This document shows positions 28,116 to 36,904 of a stretch of 54,613 bases of DNA, piece after piece (position 1 is the first letter of the stretch; every line of letters begins with the position of its first letter). The notes beneath the pieces were generated by a model, which searched no databases, was not told where the DNA came from, and saw nothing but the letters and a program-made list of their open reading frames with translations. The position numbers and the translations under genes were made by a program. The DNA is from Egibacter sp. (GTDB lineage Bacteria; Actinomycetota; Nitriliruptoria; Euzebyales; Egibacteraceae). Location of the stretch: NCBI GenBank assembly GCA_003553795.1, contig PWFH01000095.1:1-54613 (forward strand), in the 5' to 3' direction.

Positions 28116-28751
28116 TCAGCTCGACCGCAGGGACTTCTCCTGCGCACGACGGGACTTGATGACCTCGTCGAGGATGCCGTACTCCTGCGCCTCCTCGGCG
28201 GTGAGGATGAAGTCGCGGTCGGTGTCATCCTTGATCTTCTCCACGCTCTGCCCGGTCTTGGCGGCGAGGATCTCGTCGAGCATGTCGGCGATGCGCTGGA
28301 TCTCGCGCGCCTGGATCTCGATGTCGACCGACTGGCCCTCCGCGCCCCCGGCGGGCTGGTGCAGCAGGATCCGCGAGTGCGGCAGCGCGAAGCGCTTGCC
28401 GGGGGTGCCCGCGGCGAGCAGCACCGCCGCGGCCGAGGCCGCCTGCCCCATGCAGATCGTCTGGATGTCGGGCTTGATGTACTCCATCGTGTCGTAGATC
28501 GCGAGGAGGCTCGTCACCGACCCGCCCGGGGAGTTGATGTAGAGCGCGATGTCCTTCTCGGGGTCCTCGCCCTCGAGGTGGATGAGTTGCGCCATGATGA
28601 TGTTGGCGATCTCGTCGTTGACCGGCGTCCCGAGGAAGATGATGCGGTCCTTGAGCAGCCGCGAGTAGATGTCGAAGGACCGCTCGCCGCGGTTGGTCTG
28701 CTCGACCACCATCGGGACGAGGTAGTTCGTGGGGGAATCGACCTCAGCCAT
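28116..28751 (-). CDS. clpP: ATP-dependent Clp protease proteolytic subunit ClpP
   Basis: The 211-residue serine protease has catalytic Ser106 (MGQAASAAA), His131 (LLHQP) and Asp180 (DDTDRDF). The [10 protein letters not shown] oxyanion segment is also present. SD AGGAG lies about 8 nt upstream of the ATG. It lies 60 nt after tig, forming the usual tig-clpP-clpX cluster for co-translational folding and protein quality control. Only one clpP is present here. Many actinobacteria carry clpP1-clpP2 in tandem, so a second copy would have to be elsewhere. Confidence 0.97.
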   Translation of the reverse strand: MAEVDSPTNYLVPMVVEQTNRGERSFDIYSRLLKDRIIFLGTPVNDEIANIIMAQLIHLEGEDPEKDIALYINSPGGSVTSLLAIYDTMEYIKPDIQTICMGQAASAAAVLLAAGTPGKRFALPHSRILLHQPAGGAEGQSVDIEIQAREIQRIADMLDEILAAKTGQSVEKIKDDTDRDFILTAEEAQEYGILDEVIKSRRAQEKSLRSS

Positions 28752-28811
28752 CGGGCTCGCTCCTGGTTCGCGTCGGTGCCGCCGGTCGGGCGGGTGCCAC
28801 CCTAGCCGCGG

Positions 28812-30203
28812 CTAGGAGGCGCTGTCCGTGTCGTCCTCCTCGGCGCCCTCCGCCTCCCCGGCTGCGGCCTGCTCCTCGGCCTCGGGCGGCTCGAGATCGG
28901 CGTCGTCCTCGGGCGGGGCGGACAGGACCTGCACGTGCTCGAGGATGTGGTCGATGGCCTTGCGCCGGAAGGTGTCGGCCACGAGGGCGGGCAGGCGCTC
29001 GGGCGCGGTCATGAACTCCGCGAGCTCGCCGGCGTCGTGGCCGAGGCGGCCGGCCTGGCGGTGGATCTCGGCCTCGAGGTCCTCCTGGGTGACCTCGAGT
29101 CCGGCCTCGCGCCCGATCGCGTCGATGACGATCTGCGCGCGCACGGTCTCCTCGGCCTGCTCGCGCAGCTGCGCGATGAGGTCGTCGGGGGAGGTCCCGG
29201 TGAGCTGGAGGAACTGCTCGAGCTCGAGGCCGTACTGCTCGGCCTGGCTGGCGATGCGCCCGACCCGGTACTCGAGCTCCTGGCTGACCATCGCGCCGGG
29301 CAGCGGCACCTCGAGGCCCTCGACGATCGTCTCGATGACCCGGCCGCGCAGCGCTCCGCGGGCCTCGGCGCGCTTCTCCTTGGCGAGTTGGCGGGCGAGG
29401 TCGGCGCGCAGCTCCTCGATGGTGTCGAACTCGCTCGCGGTGATCGCGAAGTCGTCGTCGAGGTCGGGCAGCTCGGTGGCCTTGACCTCCTTGGCGATGA
29501 CGCGGAGGTCGACCTCCTTGCCGGCGTGCTCGCCGTAGTCCTCGCCGAGGGTGTCGCGGAAGGCGACGATCTGGCCGGCCTCGGTGCCGACGAGCTGGCG
29601 GTCGAGCTCCTGCTCGGTCTCCTCGGGGTCGCCGAGGCCGTAGAGGACGTCCTGCTCGGCGACCTCCTCGAGCGGCTCGCCCTCGTGCTCGGCGGTCATG
29701 CTCAGCACGACGTGGTCGCCGGGCTGGGCCGGGCGGTCGACGGTCGCGAGCTCGGCGAAGCGCTGGCGCAGCTGATCGAGCTGCTCGTCGACCTCGGCCT
29801 CGTCGACCTCCCACTCGGGGTGGGCGATCTGCAGCCCCTCGAAGTCGGGGACGTCGATGTCGGGGCGCACCTCGACGGTCGCGCTGAAGACCCCCTCCTC
29901 GCCGTCGTCGAAGGTCTCGACCTCGAACTCCGGCTGCCCGAGGACCTCGAGCTCCTCGGCCTCGACGGCCTCGCGGTAGAAGACCGGCACCGCATCGCGC
30001 GCGGCGTGGTCGAGGATCGCCGCGCGGCCGACGTGGGACTCGAGCACGCGCCGGGGCGCCTTGCCGGGGCGGAAGCCGGGCACGCGCACCTCCTTGGCGA
30101 CGTGCCGCGCGGCCTCGTCGACCGCCGCGCCGACGCGCTCGGCCTCGACGGTGACGGTGAGCTTGAGGGTGGTCTCGTCGATGCGCTCGACGCTGGTCTT
30201 CAC
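28812..30203 (-). CDS. tig: Trigger factor
   Basis: The 463-residue ribosome-associated chaperone has the ribosome-binding signature (VPGFRPGKAPRRVLE, residues about 42-56), a PPIase domain (GDHVVLSMTAEHEG) and a helical C-terminal cradle. The tail (about 430-463) is acidic and Ala/Glu-rich. GTG 30203 is chosen because GGAGG lies 8 nt upstream and the conserved N-terminus follows (MKTSVERIDETTLKLTV). It leads the tig-clpP-clpX group. Confidence 0.95.
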   Translation of the reverse strand: MKTSVERIDETTLKLTVTVEAERVGAAVDEAARHVAKEVRVPGFRPGKAPRRVLESHVGRAAILDHAARDAVPVFYREAVEAEELEVLGQPEFEVETFDDGEEGVFSATVEVRPDIDVPDFEGLQIAHPEWEVDEAEVDEQLDQLRQRFAELATVDRPAQPGDHVVLSMTAEHEGEPLEEVAEQDVLYGLGDPEETEQELDRQLVGTEAGQIVAFRDTLGEDYGEHAGKEVDLRVIAKEVKATELPDLDDDFAITASEFDTIEELRADLARQLAKEKRAEARGALRGRVIETIVEGLEVPLPGAMVSQELEYRVGRIASQAEQYGLELEQFLQLTGTSPDDLIAQLREQAEETVRAQIVIDAIGREAGLEVTQEDLEAEIHRQAGRLGHDAGELAEFMTAPERLPALVADTFRRKAIDHILEHVQVLSAPPEDDADLEPPEAEEQAAAGEAEGAEEDDTDSAS

Positions 30204-30348
30204 GCGGCAGGCCTCCGGTGCGTCACGGTCGGGTGGTCGGCGCGGCGCAACCGCCGCGCGAGCGACCATCCTCGCACGCCCCACGGTCCCGACGCAGCCA
30301 CCGCCCCCGGGCGCGGCGCGACCGGCCGCCTGCGTGGCGCTGGGCTCC

Positions 30349-30999
30349 CTACTTCTTCGCCGGCTGGTAGTAGGGATTGCTCCCCGAGGCATGGTCGGTG
30401 ACGTCGACGACGCGCTCGATCTCCTCGACCGCCGAGATGATCGCGGTCTCGATGCCCTGCGAGAGGGTGACCTGGGCCATGCCGCAGCCCTGGCAGCCGC
30501 CGCCGAGGCGGAGGTAGGCGGTGCCCTCCTCGACGGCGACGAGGTCGGCCCGGCCGCCGTGCGAGGCGATCTGGGGGTTGATGTGCTGCTCGAGGATCTG
30601 GATGACCTGCTGGGCGACGTCGCCGGAGAGGTCGATGTCGCCGAAGTCGCCGGAGACCGGGGAGGCCGGCTCCGGTGGCGCGGGCCGGTTGGGGTTCTCG
30701 AGGACGATCCCGCCGGTCTCGAGGTCGCCCTGGCGGTCGAGCGTCGCGCCGCGCAGCATCGGCACGCTCGCGGCGGGCACGATGACCGCGAGGTCGTCGT
30801 GCCACTGCACGACGTCGTCGGCGGCGGCCTCGGCGAGCACCTCGAGCGACATCGCGACGTCGTACTTGCCCGGGCTCTCGCCGGTGACCTCCAGCTTGAG
30901 CGCGAGGCGCTCGGGCTCGTCGTCACGGGAGCGGATGAGCCGCACCTTCTCGCGCGCGCCTTCGGTGACGGTGATGACGGGGCTGGCCTGGTCGCTCAT
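30349..30999 (-). CDS. Nfu-type Fe-S carrier (degenerate A-type domain plus NifU C-terminal domain)
   Basis: The 216-residue protein resembles NfuA. The N-terminal half (residues 1 to about 95) looks like an A-type carrier fold but has no Cys at all, as in known NfuA. The C-terminal NifU domain has the cluster-binding CxxC (C169, C172 in LGGGCQGCGMAQ). It would hand [4Fe-4S] clusters to client enzymes. TACCCT (31007-31012) ends 7 nt before the ATG with no SD, so it is likely leaderless. It is divergent from the ATP-grasp/radical SAM pair with only 76 bp between starts; radical SAM enzymes are natural clients. Confidence 0.88.
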   Translation of the reverse strand: MSDQASPVITVTEGAREKVRLIRSRDDEPERLALKLEVTGESPGKYDVAMSLEVLAEAAADDVVQWHDDLAVIVPAASVPMLRGATLDRQGDLETGGIVLENPNRPAPPEPASPVSGDFGDIDLSGDVAQQVIQILEQHINPQIASHGGRADLVAVEEGTAYLRLGGGCQGCGMAQVTLSQGIETAIISAVEEIERVVDVTDHASGSNPYYQPAKK

Positions 31000-31006
31000 G
31001 GCCGCA

Positions 31007-31012
31007 AGGGTA
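31007..31012 (-). promoter_or_regulatory. -10 box of leaderless nfu promoter
   Basis: TACCCT on the minus strand, 7 nt before ATG 30999. It faces away from the ATP-grasp promoter at 31063. Confidence 0.55.
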
Positions 31013-31062
31013 GCCCCCGAACGACCGTGATGACACCCCGCTGTCGGCGGGGTCACCGCCGC

Positions 31063-31068
31063 TACGCT
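31063..31068 (+). promoter_or_regulatory. -10 box of leaderless ATP-grasp promoter
   Basis: TACGCT, then exactly 7 nt, then ATG 31076. No SD is present. No clear -35 is visible. Confidence 0.55.
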
Positions 31069-31075
31069 GTCGCGC

Positions 31076-32335
31076 ATGCCCCGCATCGCCCTCGTCGTGC
31101 CGACGACGACCTACCGCGCCGCAGCCTTCCTCGAGGCGGCCCGTCGCGCCGGCGTCGACGTCGTCATCGCCAGCGACGACGAGCCCCACCCCCTCGCCGT
31201 CGAGCAGGTGAGCCTCGACCTCGCCGACGTCGACGAGGCCGCCCGCGCGCTCGCCATGGCCGCCGGCGACGTCGACGCCGTCGTCGGCGTCGACGACCAC
31301 GGCGTCGAGATCGCCGCGCTCGCCGCCGCCCGGCTCGGGCTCGACCAGAGTCCGCCCGAGGCCGTGGCGCGCACGCGCGACAAGGCGGCGATGCGCCGGG
31401 CGCTCGAGGGGCGGGCCGGCGTGCGCCAGCCGCCCTTCGTGGTCGCCGGCCCCGACGACGACGTCGCCGCGCTCGCTGCCGAGGTCGGGCCGCCGGTCGT
31501 GGTCAAGCCCGTGTCACTGGCGGCCAGCCGCGGGGTCATCCGCGCCGACGACCCCGCCGCGGCGGCCGCCGCCGCGGCGCGCTGCCGGCGCATCCTCGCC
31601 GCCGCCGGCGAGGACCCCGACGGCCCGCTGCTGGTCGAGGGCTACCTGCCCGGCGTCGAGGTCGCCGTCGAGGGCCTGCTGACCGACGGCCGCCTCGAGG
31701 TTCTCGCGGTCTTCGACAAGCCCGACCCGCTCGAGGGCCCGTACTTCGAGGAGACCCTCTACGTCACCCCCTCGCGCCTGCCCGGGCCGACCCTCGCCGC
31801 GATCGCCGAGGCGACCGCGGCGGCCACGGCCGGGCTCGGCCTGCGGCAGGGGCCGGTGCACGCCGAGCTCCGCGTCGACCGCGGCAGCCCGGCGCTGCTC
31901 GAGGTCGCCGCCCGCACGATCGGCGGGCACTGCGGACGCTCACTGCGCTTCGGCCTCGGCATGTCCCTCGAGGAGGTCGTCCTGCGCAACGCCGCGCGCC
32001 TGCCGACCCACGCGCTGGCCCCCGCGGGCGGCGCGAGCGGGGCGCTCATGCTGCCGATCCCGCGCAGCGGGGTGCTGCGCGCCGTCGACGGCCTCACCGC
32101 CGCGCGCGCGGTCGAGGGCATCGACGGCGTCGAGATCAGCGTGCCGCTCGGCGGCGCCGTCGAGGCACTGCCGGAGGGCGGGCGCTACCTGGGCTTCGCC
32201 TTCGCCTCGGGCGCCCGGCCCGCCGACGTCGAGGCTGCGCTGCGCGCGGCGTGGGCCGCCCTCGAGACCACCATCGACCCCGACGGCGCGCCCTGCGCGC
32301 CACAGGAGGTGAGCGCCGGATGCGCGTCGCCCTGA
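31076..32335 (+). CDS. ATP-grasp ligase paired with a CCAEP-tail radical SAM protein
   Basis: The 419-residue protein has a pre-ATP-grasp Rossmann-like domain (MPRIALVVPTTTYRAAAFLE, residues 1 to about 95). The ATP-grasp fold follows (PPVVVKPVSLAASRGVIR; LLVEGYLPGVEVAVEGLL; metal-binding segment HAELRVDRGSPALLEVAARTIGG), then a C-terminal domain like those of dipeptide ligases of the LAL_C2 type. Such enzymes activate a carboxylate as an acyl-phosphate and join it to an amine or thiol. Its 3' end overlaps the radical SAM gene by 16 nt, so both are made together. The substrate is unknown. The tight pairing suggests the ligase prepares or modifies the radical SAM substrate. Confidence 0.85.
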   Translation: MPRIALVVPTTTYRAAAFLEAARRAGVDVVIASDDEPHPLAVEQVSLDLADVDEAARALAMAAGDVDAVVGVDDHGVEIAALAAARLGLDQSPPEAVARTRDKAAMRRALEGRAGVRQPPFVVAGPDDDVAALAAEVGPPVVVKPVSLAASRGVIRADDPAAAAAAAARCRRILAAAGEDPDGPLLVEGYLPGVEVAVEGLLTDGRLEVLAVFDKPDPLEGPYFEETLYVTPSRLPGPTLAAIAEATAAATAGLGLRQGPVHAELRVDRGSPALLEVAARTIGGHCGRSLRFGLGMSLEEVVLRNAARLPTHALAPAGGASGALMLPIPRSGVLRAVDGLTAARAVEGIDGVEISVPLGGAVEALPEGGRYLGFAFASGARPADVEAALRAAWAALETTIDPDGAPCAPQEVSAGCASP

Positions 32336-33789
32336 TCTCCACCTACGAGCTCGGCCACCAGCCGCTGCACGTCGCCTCGCCGGCGGCGCACCTGCGCGCC
32401 GCCGGCCACGACGTCGCCGCCCGCGACCTCGCCGTCGAGCCGTGGGACGACGGGCTCGTGGCGTGGGCCGACGCGCTGGCCTTCAGCGTGCCGATGCACA
32501 CCGCGATGCGTCTCGCGGTGGCCGGCGCCGAGCGCGCCCGCGAGCTGCGCGGCGACCTGCCGATCGCCCTCTACGGGCTCTACGCCCCGGTGAGCCGGGA
32601 CACGACGGTCGGGCGCATCGCCGACGTCGTCCTCGCCGGGGAGTACGAGCCGGCGCTGCTCGGCTGGGTCGAGACCCTCGCCGGTCGCGACGGGGCGGCC
32701 GCGGCCGACGCCGCCCGGCGCCACCGGCGCGACGGTGCGGTCGCCGGCGACATCGGCGGCGACCCCGTCCTGCAGCTCGGCCGCCAGCGCTTCCGGACCC
32801 CCGCGCGCGACCTCCTGCCCGGCCTCGAGCGCTACGCCAGCGCCCACATCGACGGGCGGGACCACGTCGCCGGCTACACCGAGGCGAGCCGCGGCTGCGC
32901 CCACGAGTGCCGCCACTGCCCGGTGCCCGCGGTCTACGGCGGGGCGACCCGGCTCGTCGACCGCGACGTCGTCCTCGCCGACGTCGACCAGCAGGTCGCC
33001 GCGGGCATGCGCCACCTCACCTTCGGCGACCCCGACTTCCTCAACGCCCCGAAGCACGCCCTCGCGGTGGCCCGTGCGGTGCACGAGCGCCACCCCGACC
33101 TCACCTACGACGTCACGGTGAAGGTCGAGCACATCCTCCGCGACGAGGCGATCTGGGAGGAGCTCGCCGCGACGGGCTGCCGCTTCGTGATCTCGGCGAT
33201 CGAGCTCCTCGACGACGCCGTGCTCGAGCGCCTCGACAAGGGCCACACCGCCGCGCAGGCCGCCGCGGCCGTCGGCGTCCTGCGGCGCGCCGGCATCGAG
33301 CCACGGCCGTCGTTCCTGCCGTTCACCCCGTGGAGCTCGGTCGGCACGATCCGCGAGGTCTTCGACTTCGTCGTCGACCAGGACCTCCTCGGCACCGTCG
33401 ACCCGGTGCAGCTGTCGATCCGGCTGCTCGTGCCGACCGGCTCGCTGCTCCTCGACCTCGACGATCTCGCGCCGCTGCTCGACGGCTACGACGACGAGGC
33501 GCTGACGTGGCGCTGGCACCCCGCCGACCCCGCCGTCGACGACCTCCAGCAGGCACTGGCCAAGATCGCCGAGGAGGCCGCCGACGCCGGCCTGCCCCGG
33601 CGCGCGACCTTCGTGCGGATGCGCGCCGAGGTGCTCGCCGCCGATGGCGTGGCCGACCCGGCCGTGGCCGCCGAGGAGGGCATCCCGGCCACACTCGAGG
33701 ACGGCCCGGGCCTGTCCGAGCCGTGGTTCTGCTGCGCCGAGCCCACCGAGGGGCAGTTCGGCGTCGTCACGACCTGCGAGGGCTCCTAG
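32320..33789 (+). CDS. CCAEP-tail B12-binding/radical SAM protein (cysteine form of the CUAEP selenoprotein family)
   Basis: The 489-residue enzyme starts at ATG 32320 with a near-perfect SD (AGGAGGT, 9-nt spacing) inside the ATP-grasp gene. Residues 1 to about 120 resemble a cobalamin-binding domain (LISTYELGHQPLHVASPAAHL), though the classic DxHxxG is not obvious. The radical SAM triad is C193/C197/C200 (RGCAHECRHC). The C-terminal tail reads WFCCAEPTE with C471-C472 (codons TGC TGC at 33730-33735). This matches the family named for a CUAEP or CCAEP tail, where U is selenocysteine. Here the Sec position is Cys. The tail Cys pair may be catalytic or redox-active. The reaction is unknown. Confidence 0.85.
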   Translation: MRVALISTYELGHQPLHVASPAAHLRAAGHDVAARDLAVEPWDDGLVAWADALAFSVPMHTAMRLAVAGAERARELRGDLPIALYGLYAPVSRDTTVGRIADVVLAGEYEPALLGWVETLAGRDGAAAADAARRHRRDGAVAGDIGGDPVLQLGRQRFRTPARDLLPGLERYASAHIDGRDHVAGYTEASRGCAHECRHCPVPAVYGGATRLVDRDVVLADVDQQVAAGMRHLTFGDPDFLNAPKHALAVARAVHERHPDLTYDVTVKVEHILRDEAIWEELAATGCRFVISAIELLDDAVLERLDKGHTAAQAAAAVGVLRRAGIEPRPSFLPFTPWSSVGTIREVFDFVVDQDLLGTVDPVQLSIRLLVPTGSLLLDLDDLAPLLDGYDDEALTWRWHPADPAVDDLQQALAKIAEEAADAGLPRRATFVRMRAEVLAADGVADPAVAAEEGIPATLEDGPGLSEPWFCCAEPTEGQFGVVTTCEGS

Positions 33790-33831
33790 CCACGGCCCCG
33801 AGTCATCGCGCGCGCCCGCCGCGCGCCCGCC

Positions 33832-35112
33832 TCAGCCGGAGACCGGGGCGGCCACCTCGCCGCGCAGCACGGCGAGGCGCCCGCGCGTCGGGGGTCGCGC
33901 GACGAGCGCGAGCACGGCGACGGCCAGGGGCAGGACGATGAGCCAGGAGAGGACCTCGGCGTAGGAGCCGGTGAGCTCCGCGCCGCTAGCGAGGGCGAGG
34001 GGCCCGAAGGCCGTGCCGCCGACGTTGACCGCCATGACCGTGCCGCGGATCGAGCCGATGTGGGCGGTGCCGAAGAAGCGCGGGAACGCCGAGGCCTCGA
34101 GGGAGCGGATCGAGCCTCCGGCCGCGCCGAGGCACAGGGCGTAGACGATCGCGAGCGCCCCGGGTGCGACGACCGGCACGAGGAGCATCGCCGTGGCGAG
34201 CGCGGCCATCGAGCCGATGACGAGCCAGCGCGGGTCGAGCCGGTCGACGAGCGCGCCGACGCCGATCGTCGCGACGATCGTCGCGACGGTCTGGGGCACG
34301 AAGTTCGCCGCCGCCGCGGTCGTCGACAGGCCCTGGCCGGTGAGCAGGGAGATCTGGTGGAACTGCATCCCCGTGCCGATGAGCCCGACGGTGCTCACCC
34401 CGGCGGTGATCGCCCAGAACATCAGCGTCCGGCTCGCCTCGGCGCGCGTCCAGCCCCAGCGCTCGGGCGGGGGCGCACCGTCGGGATCGGGGGCGTCGCC
34501 GTCGACGCGCTGACCGACGTCCTCGGGGCGGTTGCGCATGCCGAGCAGCGCGATCGCGACGACGGCGCTGCCGACGGCGATCCCGGTCACGACCCAGCTC
34601 GCGCGCCAGCCCAGCGCCCCGATGATACGGGTGAGCACGATGGGGGTGACGGAGATGAGCGCCCCGCCAACCGCGACGGTGAGCCCGAGCGCGAGCCCGC
34701 GACGGCGCTCGAACCACAGCGCGACCGACGTCGTCGAGGTGAGCCCGAGCGCGCCCTGGCCGAGCATGCGGATGCCGGTGAAGCCCACGACGAGGCTCGC
34801 GAGGCCCGTGACCGCGCTCATGCCGACGAGGGCGGCCCCGAAGGCCACGCCGATGCCGGCCATGACGATGCGCACGCCGTAGCGGTCGATCGCCCGGCCG
34901 AACACCGGCATCGTCAGCGCCCCGGTCAGCGTGCCGACGAGGTAGGCCGTCGAGACCTGCGAGCGGGTGAGGTCGAGGGCGACGATGATCTCGTCGACGA
35001 AGACCGACACGCCGACGGTCTGCCCCGGCGCGGTGAGCGCGAGGCCGAGGGCAGCGAAGAGCACGACGCGCCAGCCGTAGAAGCGCAGCTGGGCGGCGAC
35101 GCGAGCGCGCAC
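33832..35112 (-). CDS. Major facilitator superfamily transporter
   Basis: The 426-residue protein has 12 hydrophobic segments and MFS features: the loop 2-3 motif (FGRAIDRYGVRIVMAG), LWFERRRGLALGL, and a charged central loop (GQRVDGDAPDPDGAPPPERWG). The pattern resembles the oxalate/monocarboxylate (OFA-like) group, but the substrate cannot be told. GTG 35112 is chosen because AGGAGG lies exactly 8 nt upstream and the first helix follows. It is divergent from prfC and convergent with the CCAEP radical SAM gene (42-nt gap). Confidence 0.85.
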   Translation of the reverse strand: MRARVAAQLRFYGWRVVLFAALGLALTAPGQTVGVSVFVDEIIVALDLTRSQVSTAYLVGTLTGALTMPVFGRAIDRYGVRIVMAGIGVAFGAALVGMSAVTGLASLVVGFTGIRMLGQGALGLTSTTSVALWFERRRGLALGLTVAVGGALISVTPIVLTRIIGALGWRASWVVTGIAVGSAVVAIALLGMRNRPEDVGQRVDGDAPDPDGAPPPERWGWTRAEASRTLMFWAITAGVSTVGLIGTGMQFHQISLLTGQGLSTTAAAANFVPQTVATIVATIGVGALVDRLDPRWLVIGSMAALATAMLLVPVVAPGALAIVYALCLGAAGGSIRSLEASAFPRFFGTAHIGSIRGTVMAVNVGGTAFGPLALASGAELTGSYAEVLSWLIVLPLAVAVLALVARPPTRGRLAVLRGEVAAPVSG

Positions 35113-35257
35113 GGGCGGGGCCTCCTGTGAGGACGCAGGTGACGGCGGCCGCGGCCACGGCCGTCGCGAGCGCACTATCGTAGCCAGGTCGGTCCGCGCC
35201 TCAGCGCCGGTGCGGTCGACCGTTCGTGCACCAGCGACCCGCCCTCGAGGAGCCAGC

Positions 35258-36874
35258 ATGCCCACCGCCACGCCCGACCTGCTCGACGAGGTCGGCCGTC
35301 GCCGGACCTTCGCGATCATCAGCCACCCCGACGCCGGCAAGACGACGCTGACCGAGAAGTTCCTGCTCTTCGCCGGGGCGCTGCACGAAGCGGGGGCGGT
35401 GAAGTCCCGCAAGCAGGCGCGCACCGCGACGAGCGACTGGATGGCCCTCGAGAAGGAGCGCGGGATCTCGATCTCCTCGACGGTCCTGCACTTCGCCTAC
35501 GGGCCCTGGCGCTTCAACCTCCTCGACACCCCCGGCCACGCCGACTTCTCCGAGGACACCTACCGGACCCTCTGGGCCGCCGACGCCGCGGTCATGGTGC
35601 TCGACGCCGCCAAGGGCCTCGAGCCGCAGACGCTCAAGCTCTTCAAGGTCTGCCGCGACCGCGGCATCCCCATCGTCACGTTCGTCAACAAGGTCGACCG
35701 TCCCGCGCTGGCCCCGCTCGAGCTCCTCGACCAGATCGCCGGGCAGATCGGCCTCGACCCCGTGCCGGTGACCTGGCCGGTCGGCGACGGCGGCGACTTC
35801 GCCGGCATCGTCGACCGGCAGGCCGGCGAGCTCATCCGCTACGACCGCACCGCCCACGGCTCGACGATCGGCGACGAGGAGCGCATCCCCCTCGAGAAGG
35901 CCGCCGAGGCGGGTGCCGAGGCGATCGGCTGCCCCGCCGACCGCTTCGCCCAGGCCCTCGAGGAGCTCGAGCTCCTCGACCTCGACCGGCCCGACGTCGA
36001 CGGCGAGGCGGTGCTCGACGGCCGGCAGACCCCGGTGTTCTTCGGCTCGGCGCTCGGCAACTTCGGCGTGCGTCGCCTCCTCGAGGGCTTCGCCGAGCTC
36101 GCGCCGGCGCCCGGCCCGCAGACCATCGTCGAGCCCGAGGACGGCGACCGGCCGATCGAGGCGCCCTTCAGCGCGCTCGTCTTCAAGGTCCAGGCGAACA
36201 TGAACCCGCGCCACCGCGACCGGGTGGCGTTCCTCCGGGTCCAGTCAGGGACCTTCGACCGTGGGATGAGCGCGACGCTGGCCCGCACCGGGCGGCCCTT
36301 CGCGCTGAAGTACGCCCATCAGCTCTTCGCCTCCGAGCGCGAGACCGTCGAGCAGGCCGTCGCCGGCGACATCGTCGGCGTCGTCGGCGCGACCGGCCTG
36401 CAGGTCGGCGACTCGCTCTACGCCGAGGACCGCGTCGTCTTCCCGGCGATCCCGACGTTCTCCCCCGAGCGCTTCGCGCGGGTGCGCAACCGCGACTCAG
36501 GCCGCTTCAAGCAGTTCCGCACCGGCCTGGCCCAGCTCGACGAGGAGGGCGTCGTCCACGTGCTGCGCCACCCCGAGCTCGGCGATCAGGAGCTCATCCT
36601 CGCCGGGGTCGGCCAGCTGCAGTTCGAGGTCACCCAGCACCGCATGGCCGAGGAGTTCGGCTGCGAGATCAGCCTCGAGCCCGCCCCCTTCGAGCTCGCC
36701 CGGCGCATCGACGCCGCCGACGAGCCCAAGGTGCGCGGGCAGCGCGGCACGAGCGTCTTCCAGGACCGCCACGGCACCACCCTCGTGCTCTTCCGCAACG
36801 CCTTCGCGCTGCAGTGGGCGCAGCAGGACCTGCCCGACGTCCCCTTCCACGAGCTCGGCATCAGCCGGTCGTAG
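35258..36874 (+). CDS. prfC: Peptide chain release factor 3
   Basis: The 538-residue translational GTPase recycles RF1/RF2. It has G1 SHPDAGKT, switch region RGISISSTVLHF, G3 DTPGHADFSEDTYR and G4 NKVDR. The RF3-specific C-terminus includes GQLQFEVTQHRMAEEFG. The RTATSDWMALEKERGIS segment separates RF3 from EF-G. SD GAGGAG has 5-nt spacing from ATG 35258. It appears monocistronic, with a TATCGT box at 35176-35181 as a possible -10. Confidence 0.95.
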   Translation: MPTATPDLLDEVGRRRTFAIISHPDAGKTTLTEKFLLFAGALHEAGAVKSRKQARTATSDWMALEKERGISISSTVLHFAYGPWRFNLLDTPGHADFSEDTYRTLWAADAAVMVLDAAKGLEPQTLKLFKVCRDRGIPIVTFVNKVDRPALAPLELLDQIAGQIGLDPVPVTWPVGDGGDFAGIVDRQAGELIRYDRTAHGSTIGDEERIPLEKAAEAGAEAIGCPADRFAQALEELELLDLDRPDVDGEAVLDGRQTPVFFGSALGNFGVRRLLEGFAELAPAPGPQTIVEPEDGDRPIEAPFSALVFKVQANMNPRHRDRVAFLRVQSGTFDRGMSATLARTGRPFALKYAHQLFASERETVEQAVAGDIVGVVGATGLQVGDSLYAEDRVVFPAIPTFSPERFARVRNRDSGRFKQFRTGLAQLDEEGVVHVLRHPELGDQELILAGVGQLQFEVTQHRMAEEFGCEISLEPAPFELARRIDAADEPKVRGQRGTSVFQDRHGTTLVLFRNAFALQWAQQDLPDVPFHELGISRS

Positions 36875-36904
36875 CCGGCCCGGCGCCGCGGCCCGTCGAC
36901 GGCC

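Noticed and set aside
30204-30348. Promoter for tig in the gap after nfu
   Set aside because: Only weak -10-like sequences are present; no combination of box and spacing was convincing.
33730-33735. Possible selenocysteine in the CUAEP-like tail
   Set aside because: Both codons are TGC, not TGA, and the frame continues normally to TAG, so this is the Cys form.
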